A DNA stretch of 30,519 bases, taken from assembly GCA_049515555.1 (NCBI GenBank), contig JBEKTY010000098.1:1-30519 (forward strand), read 5' to 3'. The notes beneath the pieces were generated by a model. The model did no database searches and was not told the origin of the DNA. It saw only the letters and a list, made by a program, of their open reading frames with translations. The stretch comes from JBEKTY01 sp049515555. Lineage in GTDB: Bacteria; Planctomycetota; Planctomycetia; Pirellulales; Thermoguttaceae. The first letter of the stretch is position 1, and the number at the start of each line of letters is the position of its first letter. A program made the translations under genes and the position numbers. Shown piece by piece: positions 14,904-22,848 of this stretch.

Positions 14904-17900
14904 ATGCCTGACGCCGCCCTCAATCCGTTGTTTCGCCGCCAAGACGTGGAGGCGGTCGCCAGCCGCCTTTCCGATGCCGGCGCAGCGCTGCTGCACACCC
15001 GCGAGTTTCAGGCCGCTTGCGAGGGCCTCCAGCGCAAACGCATGACCGGCGAGGCGAACACGCGAGAGAAGGTTATCGAGCCGATCCTGTACGACGTGCT
15101 CGGCTTCGACCGCGGCGAGAACGACGCGGAGCACGCGGTCAACCACGCCGGGGCGGGCGGCGACTCCGGCGCGGTGGAATACTTCTTCCGCATCGGCGGC
15201 AACGATCTTCCCATCGAGGCCAAGGCCTGGGGAAAATCGCTCGACAAGAAGGACAGCTCCGGCCGCTCGCCCGCTCGGCAGGGGTGGGACTATGCCGGCC
15301 TGTCGAATTGCCGCTGGTTCATCGTCACCAGCGGCTCCGAGTGGCGGCTGTACAAGACGCAGCTCAGGGGCAGCGAAAGCCCGCTGAGCGCTTGTGAGCG
15401 CTACTATCTCAAGGACCTGATCGAGGAGCGCAAGCAACTCCTGCGCTTTTATGCCACGTTCCGGCGGGAAGCCTTCAAGCCGGATCGGGAGGGTATCTGT
15501 CCGGTCGACGAGCTGCGCAAGCGAAGCGAGCAGTGGCAGGAGTCGATCAGCGAAGCGATTTACGACAAGCTGGTGGAGAGCCGGCTGCTGCTGTTTCGCG
15601 CCATCCAGTCGCAGTTGCCCGATCGGCCGCAAGCGCAGATCAACGAGGCGGTGGTCAAACTCTTGTTTCGGATCATGTTCATCCGCTTCGCCGAGGACAC
15701 GCCGTTGTTGCCCAACGAGTTCCTTGCGCGGGAAGTGATCCAGCGCTTCGAGCAGGACCGGAAATGGGGACGCGACGCCACGCTGTACGGCTACGTGCAG
15801 CAGTATTTCGCCTGGCTCGACGGCCGCAGCGAGAACCAGTTCAACATCTACCCCTACGACGGCGCCTTGTTCGATCCCGATCCTGTCCTGGACGATCCGC
15901 AACTGCGGATCGACGACCGCTTGTTCCAGGGCATCCTGGTTAAGCTTTCGCGGGAGGCGATGGGGCGGCCCATCGACTACTCGCAGATCAATCCGCGGAT
16001 TCTCGGCAACGTCTACGAGCGGTTTCTGGGGTACGTCATCGAGATCAAGGAGCGGCGTCTCGATCCCCAGGTGGGGCGGGACACGCGCCGCAAGGAAGGC
16101 ACCTTCTATACGCCGCAGTCGGTGACGAAGTTCCTCGTCGAGCACGCTGTCGACGAGGCCCTGGCCCGCGAGCCCGGCCGCAAACCCTGGGACCTGGCGT
16201 GCCTCGATCCGGCCTGCGGCAGCGGCCATTTCCTGGTCGAATTCGTCAACTACGCCGCCGCGCGGTGCGAAGAGCTGGACGACCGGCGCTCCTACCAGCA
16301 GTGGAAACGCCACCTTACCCAACACGGCGCATTCGGCGTGGACAAGGACCCCACCGCCGTGATGCTCACGAAGCTGAGCCTGTGGATCAACTCGGCCATG
16401 AAGGACGAGCCGTTCGTGACCATAGATTCACACGTCAAGTGCGGCAACTCGCTGGTCTGCGGCACGCCGCCGGGCTTCCGTCTGGCGGATTACGAGAAAA
16501 AAGCCTATCCCGAGAAGTTCCGCGAGCTGAAGAGGCTCCGCAAAGGGCTGGCAGAGCTGGAATCGCGGGCGGCATCCGACGGCTCGCTGTTCACGGCCGG
16601 CGAGGCCCTTGACCTGCACCGCCAGATCCGCGGCGCCCTGTCGAGAATCGAAGAGGCGAAGGAGCCCATCCGCCGGGAATTCACCCGCTTGCTGCGTGAG
16701 CGGTGCGCGGGCCTGGAAGGAGCCGCTCCGTTCCACTGGGAAGTCGAATTTGCCGAGGTCTTCGAGGAGCAAGGCGGGTTCGACCTGATCGTGGGAAACC
16801 CGCCCTGGGGCGCCGACCTGGCCGATATCCGCGGATATCTCGACGGGGGGGCCTTCGACCTCGCACGCGGACAATACGACAGCTACGAGCTGTTCATCGA
16901 GCTTGCCCGGCGGCTCCTTCGCAAGGGCGGGTCCTTCGGGTTTATCGTCCCCGACAGTATCACGCTGCCCGAGCACGAGCCGCTGCGCCGCATGCTGCTG
17001 GAGGGCACCACGCTGACGCGGCTGGTGCGGGCCGGCGAGGGGCTTTTCCCCTCGGTCTTCCGTGCCGCATTTTTCGTCTGCTTCGCCAACCAGGCCCCGC
17101 CGCCAGAGCAGCGCACCCGCGTGGCGACCTTGCGGAAAGACGACCGCCGACTATTCGATGAAGACACGTTGCTTCAGCGGAGCAAGACCATAGCGGAAGT
17201 CGTCCAGAAGAACGGGCATGATGTTTCGCAAACGCGTTTTCGGGCCAACCCGCGGTACGAGATTGACATACTTGCTACAGGATTAGACGCGCCCGTTGTT
17301 GCGCGGATCGACGAACGCGGGCTTGACTGGGCGTCGTTGACGGAGAAAGGACGCGGGGTGGAAATCGGCAAGTCCGGCGAGGTGCTGCAATGCCCGTATT
17401 GTTATAAATGGGATAATGTTCCACGCAAGGTAAGAGGGGCTTGGCGGCCCAAAATCTGCCGCCATTGCGGCCGTGAGTTCGCCTTTGATAAAGCCGCTAA
17501 TCACGAGGTCATCATAGCCGAGAAGCCGCGTGGAAAGCACTGGAGACCAATCATCTCCGGCGAAGTAGTCAACCGCTATTGGCTCGGTGGGATCGAGTAC
17601 ATTGATACCACGAAAGACGGCATCAACTACAAGGCGGCGGAGTTTTACGAAGGCAAGCGACTTCTTGTGCGACAAACGGGCGTCGGGATCTACGCTACGA
17701 TCGACGAATCGCGAAAGCTCACGAACCAGTCGGTCTTCACCTGGAAACTCCGCAAGGATCTTCAGGCCGGCACTCGATATCGGCTGGAATACATTCTTGG
17801 GGTGGTAAATTCCCGCACGATGTTGTACCGCTACTACATGAAGAGCGGCGATACCGAATGGCGCAGTTTCCCACGCTGGACGCAGGAGCTGGTGCAGGAA

Positions 17901-18197
17901 CTCCCCATCCGCGCGATCGACTTCTCGCAGCGCCGCGAGCGGCAGTTGCACGACGAGATCGCCGAGCGGGTGGCGGCGGTCCTGGCCAGCGGCAAGCCCC
18001 CCTCCACGCATGACGACTACCAAATCGAGATTTCCGTCATGCAACTCTACGGCATCACGCGGGCAATGTGCCGGCGGATCTTCGACGTGCTGCACCAGGT
18101 GCAACGCCTGCGGGTGATCCGCGAGATGAGCATCGCCGAGCCCGACATGCTGCTGGACGCGCTGCCCGCCGATAATCCCGAGGGGCGCTCCGGATAA
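14904..18197 (+). CDS. Type IIG restriction-modification enzyme (Eco57I-like, fused endonuclease/methyltransferase)
   Basis: Predicted 1097-residue single-chain enzyme that methylates adenine in its recognition site and cuts unmodified DNA at a distance. ATG 14904 follows GGAGG (14894-14898). The N-terminal nuclease-like region (~40-150) has REKVIEPILYDVLGFD and an E105-A-K107 motif of the PD-(D/E)xK type; the usual upstream Asp appears as Glu92 in GAVEYFF. A helical connector covers ~170-390. The N6-adenine methyltransferase has FYTPQSV (~400), motif I DPACGSGHF (from D435) and the catalytic NPPW (N632-W635). The C-terminal target-recognition region (~760-1010) contains an inserted four-cysteine zinc ribbon (C830-x2-C833-x18-C852-x2-C855). 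No separate methylase or specificity gene is adjacent. Cutting activity is untested. Confidence 0.88.
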   Translation: MPDAALNPLFRRQDVEAVASRLSDAGAALLHTREFQAACEGLQRKRMTGEANTREKVIEPILYDVLGFDRGENDAEHAVNHAGAGGDSGAVEYFFRIGGNDLPIEAKAWGKSLDKKDSSGRSPARQGWDYAGLSNCRWFIVTSGSEWRLYKTQLRGSESPLSACERYYLKDLIEERKQLLRFYATFRREAFKPDREGICPVDELRKRSEQWQESISEAIYDKLVESRLLLFRAIQSQLPDRPQAQINEAVVKLLFRIMFIRFAEDTPLLPNEFLAREVIQRFEQDRKWGRDATLYGYVQQYFAWLDGRSENQFNIYPYDGALFDPDPVLDDPQLRIDDRLFQGILVKLSREAMGRPIDYSQINPRILGNVYERFLGYVIEIKERRLDPQVGRDTRRKEGTFYTPQSVTKFLVEHAVDEALAREPGRKPWDLACLDPACGSGHFLVEFVNYAAARCEELDDRRSYQQWKRHLTQHGAFGVDKDPTAVMLTKLSLWINSAMKDEPFVTIDSHVKCGNSLVCGTPPGFRLADYEKKAYPEKFRELKRLRKGLAELESRAASDGSLFTAGEALDLHRQIRGALSRIEEAKEPIRREFTRLLRERCAGLEGAAPFHWEVEFAEVFEEQGGFDLIVGNPPWGADLADIRGYLDGGAFDLARGQYDSYELFIELARRLLRKGGSFGFIVPDSITLPEHEPLRRMLLEGTTLTRLVRAGEGLFPSVFRAAFFVCFANQAPPPEQRTRVATLRKDDRRLFDEDTLLQRSKTIAEVVQKNGHDVSQTRFRANPRYEIDILATGLDAPVVARIDERGLDWASLTEKGRGVEIGKSGEVLQCPYCYKWDNVPRKVRGAWRPKICRHCGREFAFDKAANHEVIIAEKPRGKHWRPIISGEVVNRYWLGGIEYIDTTKDGINYKAAEFYEGKRLLVRQTGVGIYATIDESRKLTNQSVFTWKLRKDLQAGTRYRLEYILGVVNSRTMLYRYYMKSGDTEWRSFPRWTQELVQELPIRAIDFSQRRERQLHDEIAERVAAVLASGKPPSTHDDYQIEISVMQLYGITRAMCRRIFDVLHQVQRLRVIREMSIAEPDMLLDALPADNPEGRSG

Positions 18198-18200
18198 CAA

Positions 18201-18229
18201 TTGACCTCTCCCCGCCCCTTCACTAACAT
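18201..18229 (+). promoter_or_regulatory. Putative promoter for the MetE-like gene
   Basis: TTGACC (18201-18206), a 17-base spacer, then TAACAT (18224-18229). The leader would be ~60 bases and contains a short GC hairpin (CCGCC-GCCG-GGCGG near 18262-18275). No riboswitch is recognised. Confidence 0.45.
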
Positions 18230-18297
18230 TAGGGCAGAACGTGTTCCTTGAGTCCGGGGAGCCGCCGCCGGGCGGTCGCCACTGCCGGGGAGATACG

Positions 18298-19491
18298 ATG
18301 TTCACAGCCACTGCCGATCGGATGTTGCCCACTACGGTCACCGGTTCCTGGCCGCGCCCGCGCTGGTTCGACGTCAGCATGTGGGGCAGGCCCTTGGACA
18401 CGTGCATGATGGACGTCCGCTTCCGCGAGAAGTTCCAGGACGCGCTGGCCGTGGTGGTCAGCGACGAGGACCGCGCCGGACTGGATATCCTCACGCACGG
18501 CGACTACCACTGCGACGAAGACCTGGCGGGCCGGGCTTGGCACCATTATCCCTTGCAGCGCTGGACGGGCCTGGCGGGCGACTTCCTGCAGGCCCAGGAG
18601 ACCCGCTCCGAATGGCTGAAGTACCCGCCCGGCACCATGCTGCACGAGATCTACACCGGCTGGCGCTGGCCGCGGGTGGTCGACAAGATCGAGCACCGCC
18701 CGTTGGACTACGGCAAGATCTGGCGCATGACGCAGGCCAAGAGTCGCAAGCCGGTCAAGTTCGGCACCTGCTGTTCCCAGGTCATGAGCCTGTTTCTCGA
18801 CATCCACACGCCCAAGTACAAGGACAAGCGCGAGGTGATCTGGGACCTGGCCGTGGCGATGAACACTGAGCTGTTGGCCCTGCGCGACGCCGGCTGCCGG
18901 AGCATCCAGATCGAAGAGCCCTGCTTTCACTTCATGGCCAACACCTTCGGCAAGGACCACGAGCAGACGAAGTTCATGATCGACGCCTACAATCGCGAGG
19001 TCCAGGGCCTGGACGACGTCGAGCTGTGGATCCACACCTGTTGGGGCAATCCCAACATGCAGCGCGTCCGCGAGGACACGAGCTATGCCGCCTCGATCGA
19101 GCTGTACCTGGAGCGGTGCAAGGGCGACATCTGGACCGTCGAGATGAAGGACCGGAATTTCCGGGACATCGAGTTGTTCGCGCCGTTCCGACACGGGCTG
19201 AAGAAGAAGGTCGCCATCGGCGCGGTGAGTCATCGCACGTTGCAGGCCGACCGGCCCGAGGAGGTGGCGGCCGAGATCCGCCGGGCGCTGGAGTACATTC
19301 CGCTGGAGCAGCTCATCGTGTCGAGCGATTGCGGGTTCGGCCGCCAGGGCTGCAATCGCGAGATCGCCTTTTACAAGGCCGCGGCCCTGGCCCAGGGCGC
19401 CAACATCGTTCGCCACGAATTGGGCCTGCCGGCGACGTACGTCGCGGCCGCCGATCCGGCCCTGCAGATGGACATCGTGCCGAAGTCGTAG
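18298..19491 (+). CDS. Stand-alone MetE C-terminal-type (cobalamin-independent) methionine synthase-like methyltransferase
   Basis: Predicted 397-residue cytoplasmic protein matching the C-terminal catalytic barrel of MetE, without the N-terminal half (full MetE is about 750 residues). ATG 18298 follows GGGGAG (18287-18292). It opens with LPTTVTGSWPRP, the usual start of such domains. The predicted zinc site is complete: H246 and C248 in WIHTCWG, E282 in VEMKD, and C345 in SSDCGFG. IQIEEPCFHF also matches the substrate-binding region. Members transfer a methyl group to homocysteine or another thiol; core-MetE proteins of some anaerobes use a corrinoid donor instead of methyl-folate, and the donor here cannot be read. 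It is monocistronic, 100 bases after the RM gene with its own promoter. Confidence 0.8.
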   Translation: MFTATADRMLPTTVTGSWPRPRWFDVSMWGRPLDTCMMDVRFREKFQDALAVVVSDEDRAGLDILTHGDYHCDEDLAGRAWHHYPLQRWTGLAGDFLQAQETRSEWLKYPPGTMLHEIYTGWRWPRVVDKIEHRPLDYGKIWRMTQAKSRKPVKFGTCCSQVMSLFLDIHTPKYKDKREVIWDLAVAMNTELLALRDAGCRSIQIEEPCFHFMANTFGKDHEQTKFMIDAYNREVQGLDDVELWIHTCWGNPNMQRVREDTSYAASIELYLERCKGDIWTVEMKDRNFRDIELFAPFRHGLKKKVAIGAVSHRTLQADRPEEVAAEIRRALEYIPLEQLIVSSDCGFGRQGCNREIAFYKAAALAQGANIVRHELGLPATYVAAADPALQMDIVPKS

Positions 19492-19510
19492 CCCGGCGTT
19501 GATCGGTTTG

Positions 19511-19535
19511 GCCCGCCATTCACCCGGGGGCGGGC
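19511..19535. terminator. GC hairpin after the MetE-like gene (weak terminator candidate)
   Basis: A 7-bp stem (GCCCGCC at 19511-19517, GGCGGGC at 19529-19535) closes an 11-base loop 20 bases past the stop codon. No T-run follows on either strand, so intrinsic termination is doubtful. It sits between convergent genes. Confidence 0.3.
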
Positions 19536-19539
19536 TATG

Positions 19540-19695
19540 TCAGAATGCCTTTGAGGTTTTCCACAACAGAAACTGCCTCGTTCCCTCCAAGAGCGCAAGC
19601 GATTTCTCGTAGAACTCCTGCTCAGGCTTGAGCCCCTCGCGCTTGCTGAAAATCGAGAACATGTGGCCCGTCTTCCCCAGCATCAAGGACTTCAT
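19540..19695 (-). CDS. Small hypothetical protein, 51 aa
   Basis: The minus-strand ATG at 19695 opens a 51-residue frame ending at 19540. The peptide (MKSLMLGKTGHMFSIFSKRE ... EFYEKSLALLEGTRQFLLWK) has a hydrophobic start and an amphipathic helical tail and reads like protein, not random translation. A GGAGG lies at the end of the upstream oxidoreductase gene but over 15 bases from the ATG, so initiation would be weak. It begins only 13 bases after that gene's stop and is co-oriented with it, so it could be a small downstream cistron, or the surviving end of a decayed gene. Family not recognised. Confidence 0.4.
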   Translation of the reverse strand: MKSLMLGKTGHMFSIFSKREGLKPEQEFYEKSLALLEGTRQFLLWKTSKAF

Positions 19696-19708
19696 TTTGA
19701 TACGGGCC

Positions 19709-21232
19709 CTAAATCTCCTCCGGCACTACGAAGGGCCGGCGATAATCGCGGCACAGCAGCGCGTTGGCGGCGGCGTTGCCGGTGAAGCGCTCGGTCTTGG
19801 GATCGATCGCCAGCCAGGGCCCCAGTGCGGCGCAGCTTTTCGACAGATCGACGCCGTTTTGCGCCAAGTGCTCGCGCATCGCCTGGAAGCGATCGGCCGC
19901 CAGCGGGTTGCCTTGGATGCGCTCGAGGATTTCTCCGGCGGGCATGGTATGTCCCAGGCGATGGGAGATCATGCCCGTATGGCACAGCGCGCTGGAGAGG
20001 TGCCCTTCGAGGATTTCGGCTTGCAGATGGGCCGGATTGCGGGAGCGGATCGCCGCCAGCCAGCCCCGCCAGAGGTAGTAATCGCCCTTGGACCAGCCGA
20101 GGCCGCGGAGCGGGTCGGCCTCGTGGAACTGCCGGATCGTCTTCCCCTGGTTGTCGACGGCCAGCGCGATTTCGCCGCCCTCGACGACGAGGCACTTTCC
20201 GCCTTTGCACGCGATCACCACGCCGATGGCCGGCCCGGGCGGGAATCCCGGCGGCGTATCCATGTTCTTCGACCACGTGCCCGGGTCGGCCTGGTGCCGC
20301 TTCGACCTGGGCAGCCCGCGGACCTCGAAGATCAAGGGCGCGCGATCGTAGTCGTGGTAAACCACCTGGGTATTGGGCGTCTGCCCGTCGTCGTCGTAGC
20401 CCAGTCGCCCGCCGATGCTCATCACGCGCGGCGCGATCGCCCGCTGGCCGAGGAACCAACGGGCGAGGTCCATCTCGTGGATTCCCTGGTTGCCGAGGTC
20501 GCCGTTGCCGTAGTCGTAGATCCAGTGCCAGTCGTAGTGCAGGTTGCGGCGTGCCAGGGGCCGCAGCGGGGCGGGGCCGGTCCACAGGTCGTAGTTCAGC
20601 CCGGGCGGGAGCGCGCCGTGCCCGACCTTCCCGATCGGCGGCCGCGGCTTGTAGCACAAGCCCTGGGCGTAGTGGATGGGGCCGATGTTCCCGGCCTGGA
20701 CCCAGGCCACGGCCGCGATGACGTCGGGGTTGGCGCGGGCCTGCGTACCGGCCTGAACCATGCGGCCGTACTTGCGGGCCGCCGCCACCAGTTGCCGCCC
20801 TTCCCACACGTTGTGCGACACCGGCTTTTCCACGAACACGTCCTTGCCCGCCTGGCAGGCCCACACCCCGACCAGCGAGTGCCAGTGGTTGGGCGTGGCC
20901 ACGCTGACGGCGTCCACCTCCTTCGAGTCCAGGAGTTTGCGGACGTCGTCGAAGCCTTGAACCTTCCCGTTGTTCTGGCCGGCCTTCTTGAGCGAGCGCT
21001 CGAGCACCGCTGGATCGACGTCGCACACGGCAGCCAGCGTCATGCCCGGGACGCTCGATACCATGCTGACGTGCAACTGGCCGCGGCCGCGCAGCCCGAC
21101 CACGCCCACGCGCACCGTATCGTTCGCGCCGAGCACGCGGCCCGAGGCTTTGGCGCCGGCGACGATGAGGGGAGCACACGCCGCCCCGGCAACGCCAGCT
21201 TTAAGGAACTTCCGGCGAGATAATCTGCGCAT
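19709..21232 (-). CDS. Gfo/Idh/MocA family oxidoreductase with Tat signal (exported)
   Basis: Predicted 507-residue NAD(P)-dependent sugar or cyclitol oxidoreductase. The start at 21232 (MRRLSRRKFLKAG) follows GGAGGAG; the open frame extends upstream but without an RBS. SRRKFLK is a twin-arginine motif followed by a hydrophobic stretch, so the folded, cofactor-loaded protein should be exported by Tat. The Rossmann fold starts at RVGVVGLRGRG (~45) with CDVDPAV as the second strand; the EKPVSHN motif carries the conserved Lys, followed by RMVQAGTQAR. The C-terminal alpha/beta domain holds LDWxxIYDYGNGDLGNQGIHEMD, including the usual His. It is typical of the large Tat-exported planctomycete clade; substrate unknown. 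Confidence 0.88.
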   Translation of the reverse strand: MRRLSRRKFLKAGVAGAACAPLIVAGAKASGRVLGANDTVRVGVVGLRGRGQLHVSMVSSVPGMTLAAVCDVDPAVLERSLKKAGQNNGKVQGFDDVRKLLDSKEVDAVSVATPNHWHSLVGVWACQAGKDVFVEKPVSHNVWEGRQLVAAARKYGRMVQAGTQARANPDVIAAVAWVQAGNIGPIHYAQGLCYKPRPPIGKVGHGALPPGLNYDLWTGPAPLRPLARRNLHYDWHWIYDYGNGDLGNQGIHEMDLARWFLGQRAIAPRVMSIGGRLGYDDDGQTPNTQVVYHDYDRAPLIFEVRGLPRSKRHQADPGTWSKNMDTPPGFPPGPAIGVVIACKGGKCLVVEGGEIALAVDNQGKTIRQFHEADPLRGLGWSKGDYYLWRGWLAAIRSRNPAHLQAEILEGHLSSALCHTGMISHRLGHTMPAGEILERIQGNPLAADRFQAMREHLAQNGVDLSKSCAALGPWLAIDPKTERFTGNAAANALLCRDYRRPFVVPEEI

Positions 21233-21391
21233 GACCGCACTCCTCCGTAATTTTCGGGGTATCTGCTCCACGCCTATATTCTCGCCGCCGGACAGGCGTT
21301 TGAGAAGCCGCAAACAAGGGTGTCGCCCTTGGAAAAGCTCTCCCCTGCTGGAACTCCTGCCGCGGTGAAGCTAAGATGGGTGGCGCCCAAT

Positions 21392-21448
21392 GTATCCGGC
21401 ACACTCCGTGTGCCGTTTCGCCATCGGCACACGGAGTGTGCCGGATAC
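21392..21448. repeat. Palindrome GTATCCGGCACAC (family B relative)
   Basis: Perfect 24-bp arms (21392-21415 and 21425-21448) around a 9-base loop. The core GGCACACTCCGTGTGCCG is shared with the family B elements at 3146-3222 and 30330-30409, but the ends are GTATCC/GGATAC instead of GTAGCA/TGCTAC. It ends 25 bases before the GH172 start codon. The rest of the 241-bp gap shows no gene. Confidence 0.85.
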
Positions 21449-21473
21449 AGTACCTTGAACCAGAGGAGCCGCC

Positions 21474-22589
21474 ATGAAACCGATTCTCCTTGTGAGTTCC
21501 CTACTGGCGCTTTGTGCGCCGTTGTTTGGCCAAGACCCGGCGCTGGACGACCTGCCCAGGCTGCGGACGTTCGAGTCGCATCGGATCACCTCGGCCGATC
21601 CCACGGGCGGCAACGCCGACTGGTGGGACATCGGGCCGGGCCAGACGCGGGTGCTGGCCGAGATCCAGGGGCCGGGCCGCATCGTCCATTTCCGCGACAA
21701 CATCACCAGCCGCGAGCCGCACCATCTGCAACTCCACGTCCTGCGCATCTACTGGGACGGCGAGAAGGAGCCCAGCGTCGAGGCGCCGGTGGGCGATTTC
21801 TTCGGCGTGGGCTTCGGTTTCAGCGAGCGGTTCAGCTCCGCACTGCTGTGCATCGACCAGCGGCCGGGGAAACTGACCGACCCGGCGGCGACGGGCGCGG
21901 CGCGCAACTGCTACATCCCCATGCCCTTCGCCCGCGCGGCCCGCATCACGCTCACCAACGAGGGCCGGGAGTCCAGCCGCCACTGGGTCGAGATCAACTA
22001 TCGGACCTATAATGGCAAGTCATCGGCCCCTCACCCTGGCCCTCTCCCGGCGGGCGAGGGGACCGGAGGCCCGGCCGACCAGCTCTATTTCCACGCCCAG
22101 TACCGCCAGGCCACGCCGCCGCCGGAAGGGCCGTACCTGATCCTGGACGCCAAGGGCCGGGGGCACCTCGTGGGCTGCGTGCTCAGCGTGAAGAACAACG
22201 ACGGCGGCTGGTGGGGCGAAGGCGACGAAATCCTGTGGATCGACGGCAAGCACGCCATGCAAGGCACCGGCTCGGAAGACTACTTCTGCGAGTCGTACGG
22301 GCTGCGGGCAGGCTGCTTTCCTTACTTCGGCGTCACGCTGCTGGAGGAGCCCTTTACCACGGCCTACCGCTGGCACGTGCCCGACCCGGTGACGTTTCGC
22401 GAGTCGCTGCGTTTCCTGATCGAGCAGGGCGGCGGCAGCCCGCCCTTTCGCAGCGGCAATTATTACTACAGCGTGGCCTATTGGTATCAGACCGAGCCCC
22501 ATGCGCCTTTTCCCAAGCTGCCCAGCGTGGCGGAGCGAACCAGTTGGGCCGCCAAGGGCGTCGTGAAGGGCAAGGGCAAAGGACCCTGA
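21474..22589 (+). CDS. Secreted DUF2961/GH172-family glycoside hydrolase
   Basis: Predicted 371-residue exported enzyme. ATG 21474 follows AGAGGAG. A short signal peptide covers ~1-19 (LLVSSLLALCAPLFGQ). The GH172 (DUF2961) fold is indicated by ITSADPTGGNADWW, GPGRIVHF, LRIYWDGEKEPSVEAPVGDFFG, MPFARAARITLTNEG, GHLVGCVLSVKN and the conserved TGSEDYF motif, whose Glu is residue 268 and a likely catalytic residue. E291/E292 (LLEEPFTTAYRWHVPDP) lie where the family carries another conserved acid. GH172 members act on fructofuranosyl or arabinofuranosyl linkages, often as oligomers. Residues ~183-200 (APHPGPLPAGEGTGG) come from an inserted repeat. Confidence 0.88.
   Translation: MKPILLVSSLLALCAPLFGQDPALDDLPRLRTFESHRITSADPTGGNADWWDIGPGQTRVLAEIQGPGRIVHFRDNITSREPHHLQLHVLRIYWDGEKEPSVEAPVGDFFGVGFGFSERFSSALLCIDQRPGKLTDPAATGAARNCYIPMPFARAARITLTNEGRESSRHWVEINYRTYNGKSSAPHPGPLPAGEGTGGPADQLYFHAQYRQATPPPEGPYLILDAKGRGHLVGCVLSVKNNDGGWWGEGDEILWIDGKHAMQGTGSEDYFCESYGLRAGCFPYFGVTLLEEPFTTAYRWHVPDPVTFRESLRFLIEQGGGSPPFRSGNYYYSVAYWYQTEPHAPFPKLPSVAERTSWAAKGVVKGKGKGP
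22027..22060. repeat. In-gene CCCTCACCCTGGCCCTCTCC repeat (GPLP type)
   Basis: A copy of a repeat seen across many GC-rich bacterial genomes, whose translation gives the recognisable APHPGPLPxGEG string. Here it is an in-frame insertion in the GH172 gene between the two halves of the jelly-roll core. A related partial copy is at 12665-12688. Confidence 0.8.
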
Positions 22590-22804
22590 CAGCGGTAACG
22601 GGGAACACGGGAGAAATACCAAGAGTTGAACCGGACCTTGAGCCCTGGGCATACAAGCTTTACTTGAGCGGCACGCCCAGGTAATTATGGGCCGACAAAT
22701 AACTTCCGTGCTCACACGCTCCACGTGATGCCCATCCTCTCGCGGAGCGAGAGGAGTACGAGAAATGTGGAACTTATCTTTCGGCCGGTCGTAAGGGGGG
22801 CGCG

Positions 22805-22826
22805 CCTGGCAAGGGTTCGGTAGAAT
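22805..22826 (+). promoter_or_regulatory. Orphan promoter-like module in the 22590-22848 gap
   Basis: CCTGGCAAGGGTTCGG then TAGAAT (22821-22826) and CGCCGC, closely matching the sequence around the GH51 promoter at 26255-26280 (CCTGGCAAGCGGT, TATAAT, CGCCGC). It points into the 3' end of a minus-strand gene, so it may be an antisense promoter or a remnant. Elsewhere in this 259-bp gap only a long-loop hairpin (22644-22681, CCTGGGC/GCCCAGG) and a GAGAGG palindrome near 22737-22756 are seen; no gene. Confidence 0.3.
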
Positions 22827-22848
22827 ACGCCGCTGGCCGCGATGGCTG

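Noticed and set aside
14808..16325. 505-codon minus-strand frame overlapping the RM gene
   Set aside because: The RM enzyme on the plus strand has clear motifs, RBS and promoter; this frame is its shadow.
18230..18297. Riboswitch (SAM or cobalamin) ahead of the MetE-like gene
   Set aside because: The leader is only about 60 bases with one small GC hairpin; no conserved riboswitch core is visible.
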